64,000 bases of DNA from Mycobacterium sp. (GTDB lineage Bacteria > Actinomycetota > Actinomycetes > Mycobacteriales > Mycobacteriaceae). The translations under genes and the position numbers were made by a program. The stretch covers positions 1 to 64,000 of the forward strand of contig NZ_PKEK01000071.1 in the NCBI RefSeq assembly GCF_002863225.1. The letters run 5' to 3'. Shown in pieces: positions 24,428 to 31,937 of this stretch (positions are counted from its first letter, which is position 1; each line of letters begins with the position of its first letter). The notes below the pieces were generated by a model. That model saw nothing but the letters and a program-made list of their open reading frames with translations. It ran no database searches and was not told the origin of the DNA.

Positions 24428-25642
24428 ATGACTGTGCTGGCCGATGCCACCGACTTCTTCGGCGCCGACGCCTTACAGAACCCGTATCCGCTCTACGACC
24501 GGATGCGCGACCGAGCGCCGGTGCATCGCATCGGAGATTCCGAGTTCTGGGCGGTGTGCGGTTGGGACGCCGCCGTCGAGGCCGTCAGTCGTGTCGAGGA
24601 CTTTTCGTCCAACCTCACCGCGACCATGGTGTTTCACGACGACGGGACTGTGTCCCCGTTCGACATGGGGCCGCCGGGTGGCCCGCAGAACGCGCTGGCC
24701 ACCGCCGACGACCCGGTGCACGGCGCACACCGAAAGTTGTTGCTGCCGCACTTGTCTGCCAGGCGAATACGTGTCATCGAAGAGTTCGCCGAGGCAACCG
24801 CGGTCACGCTGTGGTCGCAAGGATTGGTCGACGGTCGGATCGAGTGGATGAGCGCCGTGGCGAATCGGCTTCCGATGATGGTTGTCGCCCGTCTGCTCGG
24901 GCTACCGGAGCAGGACGTCGACATGCTGATCCGGCTGGGCTATGCCACTACGACCCTGCTCGACGGTGTCGTCAGTCCGGCCCAGCTCAACGCCGCCGGC
25001 ATGGCCGCGATGGAGCTGTCCGAGTACGTCATGCGCCATTTCGCGATGGCGGGTGAGCACCCCGCGCCCGGACTGATGGGCGACCTTGCTGCCCGCTACG
25101 CGTCCGGCGAAGTAGAGCAGATGCCGGCTTTGACGATCATGCTGACATTGTTCAGCGCGGCAGGAGAGTCGACCGCATCGCTTCTGGGCAGCGCCGCGTG
25201 GATTCTGGTCAGCCACAGCCACATTCAAGAACAGGTCCGCGCCAACCCCGAACTGCTGGGCGCCTTCATCGAAGAGACGCTGCGCTACGAGTCACCGTTC
25301 CGCGGCCACTACCGCCACGTAGTCAGAGACACCACGCTGGCCGGTGTCGACGTGCCGGCCAATTCACACCTGTTACTGATGTGGGGAGCCGCCAACCGTG
25401 ATCCGCGGCAGTTCGACGCACCGAACGAATTCCGGCTCGACCGCAGCGGTGCCAAGGGACACATCACATTTGGCAAGGGCGCCCACTTCTGCGTCGGAGC
25501 CGCACTGGCACGGCTGGAGGCCCAGATCGTCCTGCGAATGCTGCTGGAGCAGACGGAGTGGATACGCGCCGACGATATCGGCCGCTGGCTCCCCAGCATC
25601 CTCGTCCGCCGGCTCGACCACCTGAGATTGGCAGTCACCTAA
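24428..25642 (+). CDS. Cytochrome P450 (CYP144-like)
   Basis: 404 aa from ATG 24428 (conserved text begins MTVLADATDFFGADALQNPY). P450 landmarks: I helix AAGESTASLLG, K helix EETLRY (ExxR), heme loop FGKGAHFCVGAALARLEAQ with the cysteine ligand. Full length for a soluble bacterial P450. The stretch RGHYRHVVRDTTLAG resembles what I remember of CYP144; subfamily is uncertain. Divergent from a TetR gene. No ferredoxin is adjacent. Confidence 0.88.
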   Translation: MTVLADATDFFGADALQNPYPLYDRMRDRAPVHRIGDSEFWAVCGWDAAVEAVSRVEDFSSNLTATMVFHDDGTVSPFDMGPPGGPQNALATADDPVHGAHRKLLLPHLSARRIRVIEEFAEATAVTLWSQGLVDGRIEWMSAVANRLPMMVVARLLGLPEQDVDMLIRLGYATTTLLDGVVSPAQLNAAGMAAMELSEYVMRHFAMAGEHPAPGLMGDLAARYASGEVEQMPALTIMLTLFSAAGESTASLLGSAAWILVSHSHIQEQVRANPELLGAFIEETLRYESPFRGHYRHVVRDTTLAGVDVPANSHLLLMWGAANRDPRQFDAPNEFRLDRSGAKGHITFGKGAHFCVGAALARLEAQIVLRMLLEQTEWIRADDIGRWLPSILVRRLDHLRLAVT

Positions 25643-25719
25643 CGGAGGCAGCGGAGCAACAATTCCCGGCCGCTCCGGTACCTCATCCACCCGCGAAGCC
25701 GTCGCGGTAAGTTCCACGA

Positions 25720-26526
25720 ATGAGTGAAGACAGAGTTCGGGTCGAGATCGGCGCCGGCGGTGTGGCGACGGTGACGATGGTGCGCAGCGACAAGCACAAC
25801 GCGTTGGACCAGGCCATGTTCGAGGGCCTGACAAAGGCCGCGGAGCAGCTGAAGGGCGATGCGTCAGTGCGCGCGGTCGTCCTGCACGGCGAGGGGAAGA
25901 GCTTCTGCTCGGGTCTGGACGTTGCCAGCTTCATGTCCGGTCGCGGTGGCACCGGGGTGCTGATGGAGCGCGACGACGACCAGCTGGCCAACGTCGCGCA
26001 GCGAGTCGCCTACGACTGGTCCTTGGTCCCGGCGCCGGTGATCGCCGCGATTCACGGGAACTGCTTCGGCGGTGGCATGCAGATCGCGTTGGGCGCCGAC
26101 ATCAGGATCGCCGCGCCGGACGCCAAGCTGTCGATCATGGAGGTCAAGTGGGGCCTGGTTCCGGACATGGCCATCACCCAGACACTGCCGCGACTGGTTC
26201 GCATCGACGTCGCGAAGGAGCTGACATTCAGCGGGCGCATCGTTTCCGGCAGCGACGCTCTCCCACTCGGATTGGTCACCCGAACCAGCGATGACCCGCT
26301 GGCCGCGGCGCTGGCACTCGCCGAGGAGATCGCGCAGAAGTCCCCCGATGCCGTCCGCGCTGCCAAGCGCCTCTACGACGAGACATGGGTCAGCGACGAC
26401 GCCGCCGCCGCCCTGAAACGCGAATCCGAACTGCAGGTCGGGCTGATCGGCAAACCCAATCAGCTCGCTGCGGTGATGGCCGGAATGTCGGGGGAGCAGC
26501 CGGTTTTCGTCGATCCCGGTGAGTGA
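25720..26526 (+). CDS. Crotonase-family protein (EchA-like, atypical active site)
   Basis: 268 aa. Oxyanion-hole motifs are GKSFCSGLDVASF and IHGNCFGGGMQIALGADIRI. Classical enoyl-CoA hydratases have Glu after GGG (GGGCE) and a second Glu in PEI; here these are Gln (GGGMQ) and EVKWGLVPDM with an Asp further on. So hydratase activity is doubtful, while isomerase-type chemistry with the Asp is possible. The last 67 bp overlap the 3' end of the opposite-strand cation exporter gene. Confidence 0.82.
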   Translation: MSEDRVRVEIGAGGVATVTMVRSDKHNALDQAMFEGLTKAAEQLKGDASVRAVVLHGEGKSFCSGLDVASFMSGRGGTGVLMERDDDQLANVAQRVAYDWSLVPAPVIAAIHGNCFGGGMQIALGADIRIAAPDAKLSIMEVKWGLVPDMAITQTLPRLVRIDVAKELTFSGRIVSGSDALPLGLVTRTSDDPLAAALALAEEIAQKSPDAVRAAKRLYDETWVSDDAAAALKRESELQVGLIGKPNQLAAVMAGMSGEQPVFVDPGE

Positions 26527-27509
26527 GCCGGGTAGGCGTGGATCAGCGCGGTCGTGAGCCGCGGCAGGGCATGCGTCAGGGCGTGTTCGCTGTCGTGCGC
26601 AATGCGATGTGCCGCAGCCAACGTCAACGCCGGGTCGATGTCGAGTTCGGCATCGGCATGTAGGCGATGGCCTATCCAACGCAACCGGACGCTGTGTACC
26701 GATCGCACGCCTTCGCGGTCGGCCAGCACGGCCTCGGCGGTGTCCACCAACTCAGGATCCACACCGTCGATCAGACGGCGGAACACGTCGCGTACGGCGG
26801 TTCGCAACACGGCCAGGATGGCCACTGTGATCAACAGACCGACGATCGGGTCCGCGAGCGGGAAGCCCAGCGCCACGCCGCCGGCTCCGATGAGCACCGC
26901 CAGTGAGGTGAACCCGTCGGTGCGGGCGTGCAACCCGTCGGCCACCAAAGCCGCTGAGCCGATACGTCTTCCGACTCTGATGCGATAGAGCGCCACCCAT
27001 TCGTTGCCGACGAAGCCGGCCGCGCCGGCCAGTCCGACCCAGCCGAGGCCGGCAATGGGCTGCGGATGGATGAGCCGGCCGATGGCTTCGTAGCCGGCGA
27101 CAATCGCCGACAAGGTGATCATCGCGACGACGAACAGGCCGGCCAGGTCTTCGACGCGGCCGAACCCGTAGGTGTAGCGGCGGGTTGCGGCTTTCCTGCT
27201 GAGCGCGAATGCAATCCAGAGCGGTACCGCGGTCAGCGCATCGGAGAAGTTGTGGATGGTGTCCGCGGCGAGCGCGATCGATCCCGAGACCACCACCACC
27301 ACGATCTGGACTATCGCCGTGGCGCCCAACACCAGCAGACTGGTTTTGACTGCGCGGATACCCGCCGCACTGGATTCCAGCGCACCGTCGACGTGAGTGG
27401 CCGAGTCGTGCGAGTGCGGCGTGAAAATCTCGCCGAGCACACCCCGCAGCCCACCGGAATGCTCGTGGTGGTGACGCTCGCTAGGTGCTTCTGGTTCTTT
27501 GCAGGTCAT
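26460..27509 (-). CDS. Cation diffusion facilitator (Ni/Co/Zn-type exporter)
   Basis: 349 aa from ATG 27509, which overlaps the stop of kmtR by 4 bp. A His-rich N-terminus (ERHHHEHSGG) precedes six membrane segments with the CDF metal motifs: LAADTIHNFSDALTAVP (HxxxD) in TM2 and ADGLHARTDGFTSLAVL (HxxxD) in TM5. A cytoplasmic ferredoxin-like domain (VRLRWIGHRLHADAELDID) follows. It exports divalent metal using the proton gradient. In M. tuberculosis KmtR controls such an exporter from a distant locus; here they are one operon. The last codons read antisense through the crotonase gene. Confidence 0.9.
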   Translation of the reverse strand: MTCKEPEAPSERHHHEHSGGLRGVLGEIFTPHSHDSATHVDGALESSAAGIRAVKTSLLVLGATAIVQIVVVVVSGSIALAADTIHNFSDALTAVPLWIAFALSRKAATRRYTYGFGRVEDLAGLFVVAMITLSAIVAGYEAIGRLIHPQPIAGLGWVGLAGAAGFVGNEWVALYRIRVGRRIGSAALVADGLHARTDGFTSLAVLIGAGGVALGFPLADPIVGLLITVAILAVLRTAVRDVFRRLIDGVDPELVDTAEAVLADREGVRSVHSVRLRWIGHRLHADAELDIDPALTLAAAHRIAHDSEHALTHALPRLTTALIHAYPAHSPGSTKTGCSPDIPAITAAS

Positions 27510-27907
27510 CGTCGGGTTACCTTGCGCTGGTGACGGTCTCGGGGCATGACGGCCACGGTGTTGTCGCCGCGGTGGTGGGCGGGCACTCCGGGTCCGGCGT
27601 GTTCGGCGTTGAACACCGCGTCGGCGACGAGCTGTCCGACGTGTTCGTTTTCCAGGCTGTAGAAGATCGTGGTGCCCTCCCGGCGGGTGCTCACCAGGCG
27701 GGCCATCCGCAACTTGGCCAGGTGTTGGGAGACCGATGGGGCCGGCTTGCTCACCTGGTCGGCCAGCTCGGTCACCGACAATTCGCCGCCGGTCAACGCC
27801 CACAGCACGCGAATGCGGGTCGGATCGGCCAACATCCGAAACACTTCGACGATCAGGGTGACGTCGTCGTCGGGTATCGCCGCCGGAACGTCATTATCTG
27901 CGTTCAT
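27506..27907 (-). CDS. kmtR: ArsR/SmtB metal sensor, KmtR-like (Ni/Co)
   Basis: 133 aa. Winged HTH: VEVFRMLADPTRIRVLWAL, SVTELADQVSKPAPSVSQHL as recognition region, TTIFYSLENEHVGQL as wing and dimer helix. The end FNAEHAGPGVPAHHRGD supplies the His/Asp/Glu ligands typical of KmtR, and whole-length similarity to M. tuberculosis KmtR is close from memory. The ATG lies in the loop of a perfect 11-4-11 palindrome, so the repressor probably shuts its own operon by covering the start. Confidence 0.85.
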   Translation of the reverse strand: MNADNDVPAAIPDDDVTLIVEVFRMLADPTRIRVLWALTGGELSVTELADQVSKPAPSVSQHLAKLRMARLVSTRREGTTIFYSLENEHVGQLVADAVFNAEHAGPGVPAHHRGDNTVAVMPRDRHQRKVTRR

Positions 27908-27918
27908 ACGCAGATAAT
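27893..27918. promoter_or_regulatory. KmtR-type operator, perfect 11-4-11 palindrome over the start codon
   Basis: ATTATCTGCGT (27893-27903), TCAT, ACGCAGATAAT (27908-27918). The loop contains the kmtR ATG (complement at 27905-27907), and one arm encodes codons 2-5. ArsR-family repressors bind such AT-rich dyads. Confidence 0.8.
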
Positions 27919-27932
27919 AGACTATTGGGAGG

Positions 27933-28292
27933 TCAGCGGCAGCAGTTCGGGTCCAGCACAGCGCACAGCGCCGTCAACGACTCGCGACGGGGCCGGTGAT
28001 AGACGTTCATGCCACGACGCTCCGACTCGACTATTCCGGCGCGGCGAAGCTGCGAAAGGTGGTGGCTCACCGTTGATTCGCTCAGGCCGACGCACGCTGC
28101 GAGGTCGCTGCTGCATACTTCGCCTGCCTCGGCGCTGAACAACAGCGATACGAGCCGTACCCGAACCGGGTCGGCGAGAGCCTTGAGGCGTAACGCGATG
28201 TCGAGTGCCGCTTCGTCATCGAGCGGCCCGGCCGCAACGGGTGAGCAGCACACTGGAGACGACATATCGATGAGGGGTAGCGCCTTGGGCAT
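27933..28292 (-). CDS. arsR: Arsenic-responsive ArsR repressor (N-terminal Cys-pair type)
   Basis: 119 aa from ATG 28292 (ATG at 28301 possible). HTH: LKALADPVRVRLVSLL, GLSESTVSHHLSQLRRAG, then VYHRPRRESL. With this start, Cys15 and Cys16 form an N-terminal pair and Cys60 lies in EVCSSDL. This resembles the As(III) site of Corynebacterium glutamicum ArsR (Cys15/Cys16 with Cys55), not the E. coli CVC site. A terminal NCC could add ligands. Divergent from the arsI/acr3 operon. Confidence 0.85.
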   Translation of the reverse strand: MPKALPLIDMSSPVCCSPVAAGPLDDEAALDIALRLKALADPVRVRLVSLLFSAEAGEVCSSDLAACVGLSESTVSHHLSQLRRAGIVESERRGMNVYHRPRRESLTALCAVLDPNCCR

Positions 28293-28315
28293 GCCGGCCA
28301 TCTTGCCATAGTGTC

Positions 28316-28376
28316 TTGACATATATCGAAAAGGTCGGCAGCATCGACGCCACCAAGTAGTTCGACATACATCGAA
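28316..28376. promoter_or_regulatory. Two ArsR-operator-like repeats between arsR and arsI
   Basis: TTGACATATATCGAA (28316-28330) and TCGACATACATCGAA (28362-28376) differ at two positions. The second extends to a dyad TTCGA-N6-TCGAA (28361-28376). They lie in front of the divergent genes, one near each start, so one repressor could control both directions. Confidence 0.65.
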
Positions 28377-28392
28377 GGGGTAGGAGACCATC

Positions 28393-28857
28393 ATGTCGCG
28401 GACCCAACTCGCCCTCAATGTCGATGACCTCGACAAGGCGATCACGTTTTACTCCACATTCCTCAACACTGTGCCCGCCAAGGTGAAGCCCGGCTATGCG
28501 AACTTCGTCGTGGCCGACCCGCCGCTGAAGCTGGTTCTCATCGAAAACCCAGGCCACGGCGGCACTCTCAACCACCTCGGTGTCGAAGTCGAATCCAGTG
28601 CCGCTGTCCACGCCGAGATAGCCCGTCTCACTGGCGGGGGCCTGTTCACGGATGAGGAACTCGGGGCCACGTGCTGCTTTGCGACTCAGGACAAGGTGTG
28701 GGTGACCGGACCCGGCGGCGAACGCTGGGAGGTATACACGGTCCTGGCTGATTCGGAGTCCTTCGGTCGTGCCGTCGATTCCGACGAACCTGGTTGCCGA
28801 TGCTGCGGATGTTCCGGTGACGCCGACTGCTGCGCCGAAGCCGGCGTCAGCGCGTGA
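28393..28857 (+). CDS. arsI: CadI/ArsI-type VOC protein (organoarsenical C-As lyase candidate)
   Basis: 154 aa. VOC domain with SRTQLALNVDDLDKAITFYS, metal-ligand His61 in NHLGVEVES, the vicinal pair Cys94-Cys95 (GATCCFATQDK) with Lys101, and WEVYTV near the end. These match ArsI, which cleaves methylarsonous acid, and the cadmium-induced CadI of M. tuberculosis. A tail with seven more cysteines (CRCCGCSGDADCC) may pass the metalloid on. First gene of an operon with acr3; it ends in a GTGA overlap. Confidence 0.88.
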   Translation: MSRTQLALNVDDLDKAITFYSTFLNTVPAKVKPGYANFVVADPPLKLVLIENPGHGGTLNHLGVEVESSAAVHAEIARLTGGGLFTDEELGATCCFATQDKVWVTGPGGERWEVYTVLADSESFGRAVDSDEPGCRCCGCSGDADCCAEAGVSA

Positions 28858-29906
28858 CACCGGTGGAACCGTCGAGTGTGATCGAGCGGCTCTCGCTGCT
28901 CGACCGGTTCCTGCCGGTCTGGATCGGCGTTGCGATGGCATCCGGGCTGCTGTTGGGTCGGTGGACACCAGGATTGGGCTCGATCCTCAATCATGTTCAG
29001 ATAAGCGGTATTTCGTTACCGATCGCGTTGGGTCTGCTGGTGATGATGTACCCGGTTCTGGCCAAGGTGCGTTACGACCGCCTGGAGGCCGTGACTGCCG
29101 ATCGCAAGCTGCTGCTGAGTTCGCTGCTGTTGAATTGGGTGCTGGGGCCCGCGTTGATGTTCACCTTGGCCTGGCTGTTGTTGCCGGACCAACCCGCGTA
29201 CCGCACCGGGCTGATCATCGTCGGCCTGGCCCGGTGCATTGCGATGGTGATCATCTGGAACGATCTCGCCGGTGGCGATCGCGAGGCCGCCGCGGTGCTG
29301 GTCGCGTTGAACTCGGTGTTCCAGGTCGTCATGTTCGGCGCGCTCGGCTGGTTTTATCTATCGGTGCTACCCGGCTGGCTCGGGTTGGCGCAGAGCAACT
29401 TCGACGCATCGCCATGGCGTATCGCCCGCTCAGTGCTGATCTTCCTGGGCGTTCCGCTTGTTGCAGGCTACCTTTCGCGGCGCATCGGAGAAAAAGTGCG
29501 CGACCGCAGCTGGTACGAGTCTGCATTCCTACCCAGGATCGGGCCGTGGGCGTTATACGGGCTGCTCTTCACGATCGTCATACTGTTCGCACTCCAGGGC
29601 CGCCAGATCACCAGCAGCCCAATCGATGTCGCTCGGATAGCGCTACCTCTTCTGGCGTATTTCGCCGTGATGTGGTGCGGTGGTCTCGCGCTGGGCGCGA
29701 AGCTCGGCCTTGGCTACCAGCGCGCTACCACGTTGGCGTTCACGGCCGCCGGCAACAACTTCGAGCTGGCCATCGCCGTCGCCATCGCCACCTTCGGCGC
29801 CACTTCGGGCCAGGCGCTCGCCGGTGTCGTCGGCCCACTCATCGAAGTACCGGCCCTGGTCGCGCTGGTCTACGTCTCGCTGGCCCTGCGCTCGCGGTTC
29901 AGGTAG
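28854..29906 (+). CDS. acr3: Arsenite efflux transporter ACR3
   Basis: 350 aa, ten membrane segments. ACR3 signatures: GLARCIAMVIIWNDLAGGD with the essential Cys in TM4, TAAGNNFELAIAVAIATFG and VGPLIEVPALVALVYVSL. It exports As(III). The GTG overlaps the arsI stop by 4 bp. Unlike the M. tuberculosis Rv2643 protein, no arsenate-reductase domain is fused at the C-terminus and no arsC is visible nearby. Confidence 0.92.
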   Translation: MTPVEPSSVIERLSLLDRFLPVWIGVAMASGLLLGRWTPGLGSILNHVQISGISLPIALGLLVMMYPVLAKVRYDRLEAVTADRKLLLSSLLLNWVLGPALMFTLAWLLLPDQPAYRTGLIIVGLARCIAMVIIWNDLAGGDREAAAVLVALNSVFQVVMFGALGWFYLSVLPGWLGLAQSNFDASPWRIARSVLIFLGVPLVAGYLSRRIGEKVRDRSWYESAFLPRIGPWALYGLLFTIVILFALQGRQITSSPIDVARIALPLLAYFAVMWCGGLALGAKLGLGYQRATTLAFTAAGNNFELAIAVAIATFGATSGQALAGVVGPLIEVPALVALVYVSLALRSRFR

Positions 29907-29908
29907 GG

Positions 29909-30556
29909 CTATCTCTCGGCGGTTCCACCCGTGGCCTCGAAGACAACACGACGACCGATTTCGACGGCGTGGTCGGCGAAGCGCTCGTAGAACCGACCTA
30001 GCAGGGTGATGTCGACAGCCGCCGAGACGCCGTGCCTCCACTCCGTATCCATCAGGACGTTGAACAGTTGCTCGTGGAGCCGGTCCATTGCGTCGTCCTC
30101 GCGGCTGATTTCTGCGGCCTGCTTCGAATCACGAGAAATCACAACATCTTTCGCGCTGTTGCCCAACTCGACCGCGATCCGGCCCATCTCGGCGAAATGG
30201 CTGCGGACCTCGTCGGGAAGGACGGGGTTGGGGTGGCGCCGCCGCGCAATCTTCGCAACGTGCAGTGCCAGCCCGCCCATCCGCTCTGCGTCGGCGACGT
30301 TCTGCAGCGAGCCGACGACCAGCCGCAGGTCGCCGGCGACGGGCGACTGCAGCGCCAGCAGGGTGAAAGCCGATTCCTCCGCTTTGGTCTGCAGCTCGAC
30401 GAGGCGGCCGTGGTCGCCGATCACCTGCTCAGCCACCGTGAGGTCGGCCTCCAGCAGGGCGTGGGTGGCGCGGTCCATCGCGACACCGGCGAGACCGCAC
30501 ATGGTGCTGAGCGTGTCCGTCAGCGACTCGAGTTGCTCCTGAAAGGCCGTCCGCAT
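29909..30556 (-). CDS. phoU: PhoU-family phosphate-signalling regulator
   Basis: 215 aa, all helical. Two PhoU repeats carry the metal-cluster motif type: MDRATHALLEADLTVAEQVI and NVADAERMGGLALHVAKIAR, then DDAMDRLHEQLFN and GRFYERFADHAVEIGRRVVF. It links the Pst transporter to the SenX3-type sensor and affects persistence in M. tuberculosis (PhoY1/PhoY2). No pst genes are near. It is tail to tail with acr3. Confidence 0.9.
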   Translation of the reverse strand: MRTAFQEQLESLTDTLSTMCGLAGVAMDRATHALLEADLTVAEQVIGDHGRLVELQTKAEESAFTLLALQSPVAGDLRLVVGSLQNVADAERMGGLALHVAKIARRRHPNPVLPDEVRSHFAEMGRIAVELGNSAKDVVISRDSKQAAEISREDDAMDRLHEQLFNVLMDTEWRHGVSAAVDITLLGRFYERFADHAVEIGRRVVFEATGGTAER

Positions 30557-30844
30557 CGCCTCACCCTTACCGGGATGCGGCCAGCGCGTCCCGCGTCGAT
30601 GAACTCATCATGAACTCTATCTTTCCGGATGAAAACACGCGTTGCCTTGGGCTTTTCGCGGGACCAGAGTCGAGGGCGGGACGATGGCTCCACCGAGCCG
30701 CCCGGTTTCCCGGAGCCGTAATCGGCCCGGTTACCGATACCCGGAGGGTGCGCAATGCTACAAATTCATCACAGAAAACTCATAGCTTTTGCCTACTGAC
30801 TTCAAGTGCACAAACCTTTGCGCCGGATGAACCATAATTAGCCC

Positions 30845-31246
30845 GTGGAGCGACGACGCAAGAGCCAGGCGGGGCTATCGCCAATGGACACTCTCGGACA
30901 GCTGCCCGCCCTCGTCGTGCTGGAGCGCATTCCCATTCCGGTGCTGGCGATCTCCAACGACGGCGCGCTGGTTTTCGCCAATTCGGCATTCTCGGAGATG
31001 GTCGGCCGGACCCGCGACGACGTCGTCGCGATGAAATTCGATGAGATCTTCTATCTGCCGCTCACCGCGGATTCACCGGTCGCGTTGGTGCAGTCGCTGG
31101 CCAATGAGGTGGTCGAACTCGCGCACCAGGACGGCTCGAGTGTGCGCGCGCTGATGAGCAGGTCGGCACTGATCCGCGCCGACGACGACATCGCGCTTGC
31201 CACGTTCCAGGACTTGACCGAGCGACTCTGGGTCGACGAGCTGTAG
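30845..31246 (+). CDS. Single-domain PAS protein
   Basis: 133 aa from GTG 30845. One PAS fold: LERIPIPVLAISNDGALVFA, NSAFSEMVGRTRDDV, LIRADDDIALATFQDLTER. No output domain is attached, so it probably signals through a partner. The 288-bp gap before it contains no gene and may hold its promoter. Ligand unknown. Confidence 0.75.
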   Translation: MERRRKSQAGLSPMDTLGQLPALVVLERIPIPVLAISNDGALVFANSAFSEMVGRTRDDVVAMKFDEIFYLPLTADSPVALVQSLANEVVELAHQDGSSVRALMSRSALIRADDDIALATFQDLTERLWVDEL

Positions 31247-31252
31247 TCCGCC

Positions 31253-31918
31253 TCAGGCGGGCGGCGAGACTGCTTTGATCGCAAGGGCGGTGCGACGCTT
31301 GAGGAACTGCCCGAAGTATCCGATCTTGTCCGGCTGCACAATTCCCCGCAGCACGGTTGACAGGGCCTTTTCGTAGTCGCCGAGCAGCACTACCGGGTCG
31401 TCGAGGTGGCTGGCCTGTCGCATCCCCATATAGATCGAGACCAGCAGCCGCCCGATGTCCTCGGGATCACCGCGGTCGATGATGTCGCCCTCGCGAACCC
31501 CGCGGCCCGCGATCTCGCCGAGCAGTTCGATCCACCCGCCCAGCAGGCGTTCCTGCAGCTTCTCTGTCCGGCCGACCGACTCGAGCAGGTTGAACGCCGC
31601 GCGGGTGACATTGTCGGTGATGTCCGCCATCGCGATCAGGAAGGTGACGTCGATCAGGGTCTCCAGGCCGGACAACTTCCGGGTCAGCAACTCCTGGACC
31701 GCCGCGCCGGACTTCACGGTCTGCTCATCGACGATGGCCAGGGCCAACGCGTGCTTCGAGCGAAAGTGGAAATACATCGCGCCCTTTGTCAGCTGCGCCT
31801 CAGCCAAAATGTCATCCAGGCCGACCGCATAATAGGGTCGCTGGGCGAATTGGTGCGCCGCGGCTCGCAGAATCTGCTCGCGCGTCGTATCGGATCGCTT
31901 ATCGGTTACATCGCTCAT
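31253..31918 (-). CDS. TetR-family regulator (gamma-butyrolactone-receptor-like HTH)
   Basis: 221 aa. HTH: TREQILRAAAHQFAQRPYYA, then VGLDDILAEAQLTKGAMYFH. The GAMYFHFxSK run is typical of the butyrolactone-receptor branch of TetR. The C-terminal domain is helical (LIDVTFLIAMADITDNVTRA). Target unknown; it lies between the PAS gene and the c-di-GMP gene, tail to tail with the first. Confidence 0.82.
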   Translation of the reverse strand: MSDVTDKRSDTTREQILRAAAHQFAQRPYYAVGLDDILAEAQLTKGAMYFHFRSKHALALAIVDEQTVKSGAAVQELLTRKLSGLETLIDVTFLIAMADITDNVTRAAFNLLESVGRTEKLQERLLGGWIELLGEIAGRGVREGDIIDRGDPEDIGRLLVSIYMGMRQASHLDDPVVLLGDYEKALSTVLRGIVQPDKIGYFGQFLKRRTALAIKAVSPPA

Positions 31919-31937
31919 ATTCGTCAGATCGTGTTTT

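Noticed and set aside
30557..30844. Possible gene in the gap between phoU and the PAS gene.
   Set aside because: Only short antisense or low-quality frames; probably the promoter regions of the two divergent genes.
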